Source: Ganoderma boninense
Taxonomy: Eukaryota > Basidiomycota > Agaricomycetes > Polyporales > Polyporaceae
Reading direction: 5' to 3'
DNA length: 64,000 nucleotides
Assembly (NCBI GenBank): GCA_002900995.3
Contig: CM035309.1
Location: 1,804,389-1,868,388, forward strand
Shown here: positions 31,224 to 42,676 of the stretch, piece by piece
Numbering within the stretch: the stretch's first letter is position 1
Layout of the letters: every line of letters starts with the position of its first letter
The notes under the pieces: generated by a model
Told to the model about the DNA's origin: nothing
Databases searched by the model: none
Seen by the model: the letters and a program-made list of their open reading frames with translations, nothing else
Translations under genes and position numbers: made by a program

Positions 31224-33022
31224 CGTCGTCGCGGTCTTTGAGTAAAAGGATCCTTGGCGTTCATCCCAAAACGGATCGGCTCGAACCACGTGGGAAGCCT
31301 AATATAGCCAGTTCAAGGTGCCTGCCGCCGGCTTGGCGCTGCCGGTGGAACATATCAAGTTCGAACTTCAGGGTCTCCCGGAAGCATGATGAAGCCTATA
31401 TTCGGACATATTCTCTACCAGCTATGTCATCCAGGTCTAAGTAACTGCTTGAATGCGGCCGCAATTGGGTCCGGGTCGTGCCAAGTTGCACAAATACCGT
31501 TGTTCAAATTGACAAGGGTGGGTTTGGGGTGGGTTCCATTTCCTTTAGTCTCTTCGGAAATAGGAAGTTGCAATTGGGCACAGAGGCTACTGACGCTCGA
31601 AGAACGGAACAAGGCACTGTCTTACCTTGGTCTTACCTTCGTAACATGTTGCCACCTGTGGTAGGCTGAAGGTTTGCTGCAAGGGCCGTTCATTATTATT
31701 CATCTATCCGCAAGCGAGTAAAGACTCGTGCTACGTCTATTTCAACTCCATGCATGGTGCTGTTAAAGGTCTTCGTTATGGCATGCTTCGTTCCGTCCCT
31801 GCCCACATTCCAACTTAGTCCGTCGCCTAAACGCAAGCCTACGGATGCGCGCGCCAGGCTTGCCTCGCCTCACGACGGTGGGTAGGTCTGTGCGGAGGAA
31901 TGTCATCACGATGACGCGCGGCACAAGGACGACGAAACGCGGACTTCATCCCCATTTGGCAGTTGTTATGCGTAGTTGAGGTACATTCTCGAGGCAACAT
32001 CAGTACGTGATACAGGCGTGCTGGCACGACGCTCGGCAAGGCATGAGCACCGGACGTGTTTCGACTAAAAAAGGAATGGAAGAGGGCATGCGCGAACTGG
32101 ATGCAAGGCTGGCGCGTGCATTGGCCCCTGGGCGGCGGGTTCTGTGGGAGCGTGGGCGCACGGATGGGCGAGGAAGCGTGCGAGACGGTGCACGGAAGGG
32201 GGCGCAAGTTGGGACGGACGCGCGCACGATGAAATCTGGAGAAGCGGATCTGCGATCGGAGAGTGGATCTTCGGGACTGGGGGAGAGAGCGCCGGGGAGC
32301 CGACTGGGACAGATTACGTCCGGTGGCCCGGGCATTTAGCAGCGTCCAATTTTCCCAGATCCGCGCACGCTGTGCTGTCTGTAAGGTTGCGCCGACATAG
32401 GTGCACACCTGCATATGGGAACGGGCTCGACGGGCGGCGCACGACTGGGTGCGTGGGGCTGCGGAGGTGGTGCACCACGCCCAGGTGTCGGGGACGCGGC
32501 GGCTGCGTGGATTGGATCTGCGCAAGTAATCAAATTCGGGGGGGCGGCTAACCGGAATAGTGCGTGTCCGCCTCGGGGCACGATTTGATGGTGGCACTTG
32601 CGGCTCGGAGACGAGGGCGGGGAGTGCGCTGGCAGCGGGAGGAGGCTGGGTGGACGGCGGGGGGCGGAGGAGTGGGGCGGGGGCGGGTGCGGGGTTGGGA
32701 GGGGGCGGAGGGAGGCCGAGATAGGCTTTGGTGATCGAGAGCGTGCCGAGGGATATGCGACGTTGACAGAGGGCGAGCGTCTGGAGGGGACGAACCTTGT
32801 CCAAGGTGCAGCGGCAGGAGGCCGATTCCGCGCGGGCGCCCCTGTGTTGGACCTCCTGTTGAGGGCTGCAGCTGCGGCCGCTCTCGCCTCGCATTCCGCT
32901 CCTTTGCCCCTATCCATCAGGATCGCCTCCCTCCCGCCTCGTTCTTCCGTCTACCTTACACCATTGTCTAACCACCACGTCCCCGTATCTTACTCCCTCC
33001 TAGTCTACCTTATCTTCCTCCC
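31224..33022. other. Long region upstream of WC-2, no gene seen
   Basis: This 1.8-kb gap separates two divergent genes. Long open frames occur on both strands at 31.8-32.9 kb, but they follow from high GC content. Their translations are Arg/Pro/Gly/Ser-rich, lack any domain, and overlap each other. The last 130 bases before the WC-2 ATG are strongly CT-rich. It is a plausible extended promoter for a light-regulator gene. Confidence 0.5.
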
Positions 33023-35724
33023 ATGAGTTTTTTGGCCTCCCACCACCGAGGCTACGACTCTCTTGCCCATCCTGACCTCCCCCACCATCCTCCGATCCAC
33101 CCTGCACACCCTCCCCGCATCCCCATGCACGCCCTGCCCTCCTTCGACTCTCTCCCGCCCGACTCCTTCTCTCCTGTCCCCTCCACCTCAATGCTATCCG
33201 TCCAGTCCAACCCCGCTCATCCATCTCACATCCCCGATCGCCCCCACATCAGTTTGCCGAGAGTCGGTGAGACGCGGTGCTGTGAGTTCTTCCCCATATG
33301 CCTTGCGATCGTTCATCGATCGAACGAGCCCTCCGAGCCCTGTTCCGTTTCCATGCTTACTGACCGCCGTCATCGCCGTAGACTGGACCCTCCTCACCTC
33401 CGACTTGACCTTCCTCTACCTCGACCCCGTCCTCGCAAGCCATCTCGGCGAACAGGCCGACTTGCTCATTGGCAAGCCCCTCCTCGCCTATGTCCATCCC
33501 GACGAGCAAGCGTCAGCAAAGGTCGATCTCGGAGCGGTACTGGAGAGCCGGACATTGCATGGGAGCGTGACGCGGTGAGCACTACGTTCTGCGGGGGTGG
33601 CGGCTTCTTTCTTACGCAGCCACCATGGCCAGCGTCCGTTATTCTCGATTGTCGCGCGTCCGCAGGCTCTTAGGGTACAATGGCCCGTCTCCACAATGGA
33701 TAGACGCCGAAAAGGTGACCGAGGACTCGAATTACATGGCTGTCGACATCGTCATCAATTACGCCGCAGACGAGCTGGTGCTCTGTTTCATCCACGCCGT
33801 AGTCGACCTCACGCCACGCGACAATGACGAACACAACAAAACGTGCTGGACAAACTGGTGCGGCACGGCCTGCATGGGCATGGACCAGGTCCAGCTTCTA
33901 TATGGCCGCTTACAGCACGCCTTGCCTTCGCCGCCTACCATGTCACGCGTGTTTCAAATTCTTCTCAACCAGCCTAATAGGCCGTTGTGCTTGAGCTGGC
34001 CCCAGGAGCGCCCCGGTGAACCCGCCTCCAAGGACCTCGCGCGGCTCGCCGAGGACATCCATATCACCAACAACGGCACAGACGCCAAAACGAGTTGCAC
34101 GCGCCGCTTTAAGGCATGTCAAATTACCGAGTTTACTATGGGTGATAAACGGGAGGTGGAGAGCATATTTATTCCTCATGGTGCGCCGCCTCCTTCATTT
34201 TCGGTGCGCTTGACTCCTTACCCGAACTGCCCCAGGCGCCATTATATTCGCATGTCACAAAATCACTCCGTACCCCCGTTCTGGCGTCGTTGGCGGCAAT
34301 GGTATTCCACAACTAGGATACCATTCTAGCAACTACGCACCCCAAGGAAACGCTCAGTTTTACGACTCGAATGCTCAAAACCTCCCTCAGAACCCCCACA
34401 ATCCTCACGTTTCCCCTCTTCCGCCATACACCTACAGTCCTCAGCCACAACCTCCCATGTCGTCGTCATCGTACCCGCCCAATGCTTGGATGAACATGGA
34501 GTCGTCCGGTTCGCCAAACCAGTATGCTCACTGGGCCCCTAGCTCCCTCCCCAGCGTTGCTCCTGTCAGCAGCCTCCGCTCATCATCGTATTCCGCACCT
34601 CCGCCACCGTCCGCTCCGCAGCACCAATGGTCGCAACAAGCTCCATACATGGAGACAGACTCTCCAGTTTCTCCGGACGGCCCTTCTGCACCGAGTCCTG
34701 GGGGGATGTATCCCGCATCCGCGCCCCCGGAACAAGATGACCAGCCTCCTCCTTCTCCGCCCGGTGACCTGGTCCCTGCGCCTAGGTCCGGACGGAGGAG
34801 CAACAGGGATCAATACGGGAACGGCGGACGTACCGCGGGGAACCCACCCGTGGGAATCACGAGGTGTGCGAGCTGTAAGGTGACTCACAGCCCGGAGTGG
34901 CGGAAGGGCCCCAGTGGAAAGAAGGATCTCTGCAATGCGTAAGCGTTCATGCGGTTTAATGTATGTTCGTAGTTTCGCTTACGTCCTGGTGGTCTCTCAG
35001 GTGCGGCCTGCGTTTTGCGCGGTCGCGCGCAAAAAAGGAAGGCGGCAACCAACGCCGTCGGACGAAAGACCGCGCGATGAGCACGTTGTCGACGAAGCCC
35101 GACCCGTCACCCTCCGCGTCTCCCGTGAGTGCCTCGTACCCGACCATGCGGCGAGGGAGCTACTTCGAAGAAGGCTCCTTCATCTCCACCTCTTCGGCCG
35201 GCTCAGGGTCCGGGAACGACAGCTTCTCGCACGGCCCAACCTTCGATGGCATGACACCGTCGCCCTCACCGCCCTCCGGCGGTATGCACTACGTCCCTGG
35301 ACACGCCATGAGCTACCCATCCGCCATGCAGGCCGACCGACCCGGCTTTGGCGGGCAACCCAACCCCGGCCAGTTCTACCTTCCTCCGCCGCAGTCTGGG
35401 TACCCCCAGTCTGGCGCGCATCACGTACCCTCGAATGGGCACCACCCTCACCCTCATCCTTTGGCCCCCGCGCGGCTGGACCCTGTCGTGCCCTTCCCGA
35501 GTCGGCTTTCGCCGCTGGTTTCGCCGTCGTCCCCCATTTCCAACTCGCCTCTCAGTGCGGGGCTGTCCTCCTCCGGGCTGTCCTCTGCATCGTACGAGCG
35601 GGACAAGCGTCATGATAGGGAGACCGAGCAGCACCTCTTGATGGCGGCGCAGTCTCCGCTTGGACCCGAGCACACCTACCGCATGGGGAAGCAGTACATG
35701 GCACGCGAGGCGGCGCCATTCTGA
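33023..35724 (+). CDS. wc-2: WC-2 homologue, PAS and GATA zinc-finger transcription factor
   Basis: The N-terminus is His/Pro/Ser-rich. A PAS domain follows (DWTLLTSDLTFLYLDPVLAS, then VHPDEQASAKVDLGAVLESR and LHGSVTRVRYSRLSRVRRLL). Next is a conserved block ending EVESIFIPHGAIIFACHKIT, then a disordered Ser/Pro/Tyr region. A single GATA finger near the C-terminal third has the C-x2-C-x18-C-x2-C spacing (CASC ... [20 protein letters not shown]) with a basic tail RFARSRAKKEGG. An intron splits the finger between CNA and CG. This order matches WC-2, the partner of the blue-light receptor WC-1, which together drive light-induced transcription. Introns at 33267-33381, about 33575-33636 and near 34,181 hold phase. 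The tail to the stop at 35722-35724 is low-complexity. Confidence 0.9.
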
Positions 35725-37280
35725 GCATTCGATGGTGGCTTTCTGCGGGCCTCCACCCCTGTCCGAGTCGTTGCGACACCTGGCCTTCTAACCTAATTGT
35801 GCCCTATCCTCTTAATATGCCGGTCGTCGCACGCGCACGTCTGCATCTCTCTCTTTTTGCACGGTCCGTTCCACACCCTCGATTGTTATTGGATCGATGT
35901 ATTGTCGTCGTCGTTGTTGTTGTCTCCCCGGTATATCTCTCACCCACATCCGCCCTCACGTGTAGCGCTTGCATGTCGATGTCTTCTGTCGTCGGCCGCG
36001 CGACCGTCCATGTTTGGCGTGGCGGCCGACCGGTTTGGCCTTCGTGCCTTTCTGACGGTATTTATCTGCTGTATCCGCAACCATCGCCAACCCTATAACT
36101 AGTACTACGCAGTCCATATTTCATCGTACTCAAGTCATTCATGATAAGAACCCGCATTCTGCATCGGCACTCCCAGGAACCCTACATCTCGCTCTAGTCC
36201 TCGTCCAATTAGTTCTCATGCCTAGTCGTGTACTGTAATAATCCGCGCCGAGTATGGTAGACGTTATGGCTCTTTGGATCCATCTTCTACCCCCAGGCAT
36301 GCGTACTATGCCGCACGCCCGTGCCAGCTGGAGGTCCCGTGGTGAGGCCAGGAGCTCCAAAACGAGCCGGGGCTTTGGCCGGCGGGCACCCTGAAACCGC
36401 AGAATTCAAAGAAAATGGGGGAGCGGGTTGTGGCGCGCGACGCGGGTTCTGTTCGCCTCCTTTGCCTTTTTTTACCCTGGGGCGATGGCGATTTCCGGGG
36501 GTGGCGAAGGATCGAAGGATCTTGTTGGTCCAGCGATGCGCCGGTGCGCCCTTACGGCATGTGTGCGACCGAAGGTATCCCCGTAACTTACGCCGGGCGC
36601 GCGCGAACCCGCACCAAGGGGGTAAGTATCGCCGGGAGCGGTGTCGCGCGAGAGAATTTTCTCAGATTAGCTACTGCTGCTGCGAAGAAGCAATGCTGAG
36701 TTTGGCCAGATGCGGCGAAGGGCATGGGGCTCACCTGAGCAGCGACAGTTGCGTTCGTCATCACGCCATCTTCGAGTGGAGACGTTGAGAACCCGGGTCG
36801 CGTTGGAAGGTGCTGCGCGAAGGCTGGTCCTTGTCAGGCAGGCTTCTCGCGCGCGGCTGCCGACGCGATAGTAGCGATAGAGTGGGTACAGTGGGTGGAT
36901 CCGGCGGCAGGCGGTGGGAATTCAACAAATGCAGGAAGACACAGACAGAACGCAGATTCACCGAACTCTGAGTCTCGATCCATCCACGACCAATGTCACT
37001 TCGAAGAGCGGGGTCGCGATCGCTGACTGCGGAGGGCGAATGTCAGGGTGGCGCGGGCGCGAGCGACGCACGTCGCGACGCGTCCAATATTAAATGTCAC
37101 ATCGGCAAATCACGTGGCGATCACTGCCAGCCGTGGGACGGGCGCTTGCCAGATCAGCTGAGGGCAGTGCGTTTCAGGCGTCTCAGCGGAATTGACTCGT
37201 CGACGGCCTTATCTGCACACAATCCACTCTGTTCTGGTCACTAAACTTGAATTGCCATTAGCACTTCAGGCCGATCTAGC
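35725..37280. other. Intergenic region after WC-2
   Basis: This 1.55-kb region lies between two plus-strand genes. It should contain the WC-2 3' untranslated region and the SDS22 promoter. The translations of open stretches at 35.8-37.2 kb have no family resemblance. Confidence 0.45.
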
Positions 37281-38866
37281 ATGAGCAAACCGGATAGGAG
37301 TGCAGAGAATAGGGACGCTACCGTGGACTCGCAACCGAGCGATGCGCCAAATGCTGCTGTGGCGGTTCTGGCAGAAACCCCGTCCGTATTCGTTTTTCGC
37401 GATGTCATGCATTGAAGGCCTCATGACTCGATATATATAGGGCGAAAGTTGCACGAGTAGCGGTCGTTCATCCTCAGGCGGATGCGGACGGCTCCAGCGG
37501 GGAAGAAGATGAAGGCGGGGACGAGGAAGCAGCGATCGAGGATTCACAGATCCTCGAGGACTTGCCGGATGAGACCGAGGTACGCAAATACGTTGCATCC
37601 GCCCGTAGATTGTCTCTTTCGGCTTACACGCAAGTCAGGACATCGAGCTTATTCACGCGAGACTGAACTCGAACGGCGTTGGCAAGCTGGGACTCCCGCG
37701 CTTCGGCCCTCACCTCAAGCGACTCTGTCTCCGGCAGAACTTCATCTCGCATCTCGACCCAGAGGTGTTCGGTGCGCTGACGGCGCTTGAAGACCTTGAC
37801 TTCTACGACAACAAGATTAAGCATGTCGGGACCGCGCTGGACAACATGGCGAACCTCACGTGAGTTGCCCTGCTGGTTTGCATTTTGTGGACGAGCTTAG
37901 GAGGACCTGCTCAGCACCTTGGATCTATCTTTCAACCTGATCAAACACATCCCCGAAGAACTTGAGACTCATCTAACGTCGCTGAAGACGATCTTCTTCG
38001 TGCAGAACCGCATTTCCCGCATCGCCAACCTCGGTGGGCTTGCTGCAACCCTGACAAGTATAGAACTTGGCGGTAACCGGCTCCGAGTATGGCCTCCATA
38101 TTTTTCGCGAAGCGTGTACGCTAACGATTTCCCACCGTCGGAAGAAATTAGAAGGTTTGGAAGCGCTGGTTAATTTGGAGGAACTGTGGGTTGGTAAGAA
38201 CAAGATTACGAAGCTCGAGGTACGTTGAACGGCAATACAGAAGCCATGTGGGTGGGTGTTGATCCTTTCTCCGCAGAATCTCGACGCCCTGAAGAAGCTG
38301 CGCATATTGTCAATCCAGTCCAACCGCATCACAAAAATAGAAGGCCTTGAGAGTCTCGAGAACCTTGAGGAATTCTACATCAGCCACAATGGCATACAGC
38401 GAATAGAAGGTCTTGAGAACAATGTAGAGCTAATGAACTCCCATCCCAACTATGTCCCTGAGCTGACCCGTCACGACAGCTAAAACTCCGAACAATCGAC
38501 CTGGGAAACAACTTCGTGGAACGGTTGGAAGGAGTTTCGCACCTTATTAATCTAGAGGAGTTATGGGTACGTTTTGATTTTCGCCATGTATCGTTTTTCA
38601 TTTGCCCACGCGTCCCCTCAGATCAATGACAACAAGATCCCGACACTGCAAGATATCGAACCGCAGCTTAAGCACATCAAGACGCTGGAGACGATCTACC
38701 TGGAACGGAATCCCGTCCAAGCGAGTGAAGGAGCCGCCTACCGTCGGAAATTGATCCTCTTCCTTCCCCAGATCCAACAACTCGACGCTACGTGTGTAGC
38801 CTGTTTTCTTCTAACTTTACCGGAGCTCATTCCGTTTCTAGGTACGTGAAGCAGTTCCCAGCATGA
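37281..38866 (+). CDS. SDS22: SDS22, leucine-rich regulatory subunit of protein phosphatase 1
   Basis: The reassembled protein has an acidic N-terminus (SSGEEDEGGDEEAAIEDSQ, then ILEDLPDETEDIELIHARL). About eleven 22-residue SDS22-type leucine-rich repeats follow, for example LEDLDFYDNKIKHVG, TLDLSFNLIKHIPEEL, LRILSIQSNRITKIEGLESL, NLEEFYISHNGIQRIEGLEN and TIDLGNNFVERLEGVSHLIN. The C-terminal cap reads YLERNPVQ, LFLPQIQQLDAT and YVKQFPA. SDS22 binds and directs the type 1 phosphatase catalytic subunit in mitosis. The first exon (37281-37387) joins over an intron ending near 37,476; without this splice the acidic exon has no start codon. The last intron (about 38793-38841) leads to a short final exon ending at the TGA at 38864-38866. 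Confidence 0.92.
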
Positions 38867-39568
38867 CCGCCCGATGTATACCCGCCTCGGGGGCGCGGTC
38901 GGACGTAATGGGGCACTCAGCCGAGCATCTGCGCCCTCAACCACCTTGTCGTTCCTTGTATCACTGTACCATACACCGCCACACAACTACTGCTGTACAT
39001 CAGATCGTCCAGGGACTCGATCGAATTTGCATACACACCGATCGCGGTCGAGCAAATCTCAGTGATGCACCGCGCGATCGTTCCACGATTTGCGATTCGC
39101 GCGCTGCTGATCACACACAGCTGGCGCGGCGTCGCCCTTAGATACATACAGTTTCTTTTGTGGTCTGTGGACGGCCCCGAGATGCCGCCGGGGGGGCGGG
39201 GAGCTGGAATGCGCGATATACTCGATGTAGGTAGCTCGACCGGACCGGATCTTTCCCTTAGCGTCGTGGCCCATCCTTCGATGACACACCGTGGGCTGGC
39301 CAATGAGTGCACACTGGATGAGAGACTGGGACACAGAGTCCTCGGAAATGAGTGTCGAGTTGTGGAGGGCTGCTGTGTGCGGCACGCAAGGCAGGAGAGA
39401 CTCGGAAGACACAAGCTGGGCGGTGGCTGCGGCGCTCTGCTGTGGCGCGACGCGTTGTTTGCGCGTGTTTTGCTACAGCCTCAATCGGTTAGGGACAGGT
39501 CCGCCGCCACGTGAGCGCGTCTCTCTTGCTTCCTGCGTCCATCGGGCCCTGCCTCGCGCCTCCCGCCC
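38867..39568. other. Intergenic region between SDS22 and the CCDC174-like gene
   Basis: No convincing coding frame is present on either strand. The segment next to 39569 should hold the promoter of the next gene. Nothing repetitive was noticed. Confidence 0.45.
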
Positions 39569-40977
39569 ATGGCTCCCAAGGACAAGGCCCGCGCCGCTGG
39601 CATCAGTGCCAGTTCATTCATTGACCTCGGCGCAGAACTCGAGAAACAGAAACAGGAGTTCGACAGAAACAGAGCCTCCGGGAAGCCTGTCGGACGTGTG
39701 GAGAACCCCGTCAAGGTATGCACGCCCATCTCCCATCTCCCATATCCTATATCTCGCCCATCATGAATGTCGCGAGGATCGTGCTCACATCTGAAACCAA
39801 CAAGAGGGTGGCGAAATGGGCGAAGCAGAACGCAGGCGTGCAGAACCGCGCCGCCCGCGATGCCGTCGTGTTGGAGGAGCCCGGCAGGGCCTCGTATGAG
39901 GCTGGCCGCGCGGTGCTGGAGCGCAAAGCGAGGAGGTACGAGCTGCTGAAGAGGGGAAAGACTGGCGGTTACTCGGACAAACAGCAGGGTGACCTGTTGG
40001 TGGATGTGAGTGCGCCTCTGTTGTATACCGCTCTCCGGTCTGCTCACGGGGGGCGTGGCGAAAGTTCGAGCAGAAGTACGGCGAGCATTACGAATCCGAC
40101 AGCGATGACGTTGACGAATCATTAATCGTCCCTGTTGACCCTCACAATGCGGACGACGATCCTCTCGTCGAATATGTCGACGAGCTGGGGCGGACGCGGA
40201 CCGTTCCCCGTTCTCAGGTGCCTCGCGATCTTCCCTGCCTCCAGGAACGAGGAGGATGGAGGGTACGTATGCCATGCTTGCTCCCAGCATAGACTCTCCG
40301 TTGATGACCTCACTTCCGTCCCAGTTCTGACGCAATCTGTGAGTGCAGTTCCACCATCTGATCTGGGCCCCATTTGACAGTCAACAGACAATCCCGTGAA
40401 TCATTTTCCCGTCCACCAACATAGCCTAGAACGTCAAGCTCAGATTATGGCGGAGGCGGAGGAAAGCTCTATTAACGTTTACTACGATCCCTCACGGGAA
40501 AACCGTGAACGGGGCGCCGGATTCTTACCCTTCTCCCACGATACAACCACCCGTGGTGTGACAAAGGGGGAGCTCGACGACAGGCGGGATGAGACAACAG
40601 TCGCTCGGCAGGAAGCCGGGGCGGAAGATAAGCACATTGAAGGCATGCGAGCAGACGAAGCATGGGATCTGCGCCGATCAGAAGTTTTGCGATGGAGAAA
40701 CGGAAGCGTGAGATGGAGGAACGGAAGAAACAACTGGAGGCTAGGAAGAGGAAGAAATTGGGCAATCAAGAAGAGCCAGCACAAGAGCGGCCGAGACCGT
40801 CTTCGTCCAACGTCGATACACCTGCGCCGGCGGTCGCCGTTGAGTCATTTCCTGCATCGGAGGCACAAGGAACGCCACGAAAGAGGATGTCAGTCAGCCA
40901 GAAACCGGTCTCGAACGCCCCCCAATGCTGCCGACGCGTTTCTAGCTCAGCTGGAACAGGATATGTTGAAGCCTTAG
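39569..40977 (+). CDS. CCDC174-like coiled-coil protein (DUF4078) with frame breaks
   Basis: The start MAPKDKARAAGISASSFIDL and the following helical, charged text (GAELEKQKQEFDRNRA, then AARDAVVLEEPGRASYEAG) match the CCDC174 family, nuclear proteins linked to RNA processing. Next comes an acidic segment (GEHYESDSDDVDESLIVPVD). The DUF4078-like block follows (SSINVYYDPSRENRERGAGF, LPFSHD). The C-terminus is Lys/Arg/Glu-rich (MEKRKREMEERKKQLEARKR) and ends ADAFLAQLEQDMLKP. Exon 1 ends near 39,715 and exon 2 runs from about 39,806. Two single-base frame steps occur: one near 40,665 and one at a run of six C at 40918-40923, where five C would keep the frame open to the stop. They look like sequence errors in an otherwise intact gene. 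Confidence 0.72.
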
Positions 40978-42676
40978 ACTCCACCACGGCCTTTAGGTGA
41001 GCCTATTTCCGTCCATTGCATCCTCTGCGTCCTTGCTTCTAACTTTTGATCACTCCCCTTTCTTTCTGTGGGACATCCGTCGGACATTGCAAGCTCTACC
41101 TCCTTCCAGTCTGCACTCAATGCACACCATTCATCAACCCTTGTTCGCTTCTTCCCTTCATTGGATTGCGTTGATCATAACTCCTTTGCTCGTTCACAAC
41201 ACTCCCACTCGAGAGGTTTTCGATCGGCGGAGAGGTGCGCCCGACGCAAGGAGTGGCATGCAGGCGGGCAAGAGGTTTGTGGGTGGAGAACTCGTCATTG
41301 GGAACGAGCGCCTCTCGTGGTCAAGTGGAACAGGCGAATCGTTTTCGCAACGCTCTACTCCAGTGGAGAGGCTTTGAAGCCTACTTCCGTCTCGTTGCTG
41401 CATTGACCCGCAGTGCGGCACATAAACGGTGGTTCTCCGCGACTCGAAATCCAACACATCGAACGGCGTTCTCTCGTCTCGAGAGGTTCCTACAAGCTTC
41501 GCTGAAGCCCACGTCTTCTGCAGCGGCGTGCTGCAGCCGGCCGCCGGGAGCAGTACGAACACGGGATGGGTTGCTGCAGCGGATGCTGGCTGTGACCGTA
41601 GACGTCATCGACCGAGACGATTGGTCGGAATGGGCGCAGGGTATCGGCAATGTGTTACGGTATGGATGTTGCTCACTGATCGCGGAGAAGCTAGGCGTGC
41701 TGTGATGTGGGGCATTCTCTACATAAAACACCGGTGCTGTCGACCTTGTGGGCCCGAAGGGGTAACACCGATACCGTAGCTTTCGCGCGCATCCATCCTA
41801 GACTTGACATGTATGCAATGAATACCAATACCGATCAAATATACAAGCGTCCTGCCTTCTCTTGGATCATCCACCTGACACTGGACATATGATGGCGACC
41901 TCCTCCCCACCACGGAGGATGACCTGTGCGGGGTCTTCGACCATTTCCGCATCCACCGCCCACTGGCTCTTCTCCAATACTGACCCCAGCGATGTGTTTG
42001 GGTGACGCGCGGTCAGCAGCCCAGCAAGCTGCGTTAGAGGGAGACCTGGAATGATACGGTGATCGTCCCAGAGCCCGGCCGCGTTAACGAGCAGGTTTCT
42101 GGCCGGGACATGGAGGTCAGAACCATACCAGCTGCTTCACCACTCCCGGCATTAGGTAACGCGATCTCCTCCGTCGTTAACCCGGTTTCTGTGGACGCGG
42201 CCGCGAAATACAGCACGGTGATCGATGTCGCGTGGGCAGTCATCGTGGTACCGAGTCAAGGTGCCCACTGCCGCCTCCCAATCCGCGCCTGCGTACCCAC
42301 AGCGACTCGCGCATCTTATCTTCGTGCACAATTCGCCCCAGAAACGAAACGTGGACAGGTGCATCCGCATGTCATCGCAACATTGTACGCTATATTATGT
42401 ACCCTAGCACCGTACGTCGAGTGCATTGCAGAAAGCCAGCACTTCCGAGCACTCCAGCTTTCCCCGGATATGCAACACTACCTCATCATGACATCTCGTT
42501 ATGAATCGTAAATCCTGAGCACTATTCCTCCCAGAGCGACACAGTCCCAAGCAAACATACACTACCAACAGCACAGTCAACCTCAAGACGGCATCCAAGC
42601 CCATCCCGATGCGCCCGCGACCATCAGGACCTCATCTTGGGATGCCCCCGACACAACAACAACTTGGAAACCCGAC
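40978..42676. other. Intergenic region between convergent genes
   Basis: The flanking genes point towards each other, so most of this is downstream sequence. The longest open frame (41235-41705, plus) encodes an Arg/Ala/Ser-rich text with no family I know, and a competing frame overlaps it on the other strand. I do not call a gene here. Confidence 0.4.

Noticed and set aside
31839..32917. Two overlapping minus-strand frames and a plus-strand frame upstream of WC-2
   Set aside because: Arg/Pro/Ser-rich text in three competing frames without motifs. GC content alone explains the lack of stops.
41235..41705. Plus-strand 156-codon frame between convergent genes
   Set aside because: It shows some hydrophobic pattern near its end but no family, no partner exons and competing frames. 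I left it as intergenic.
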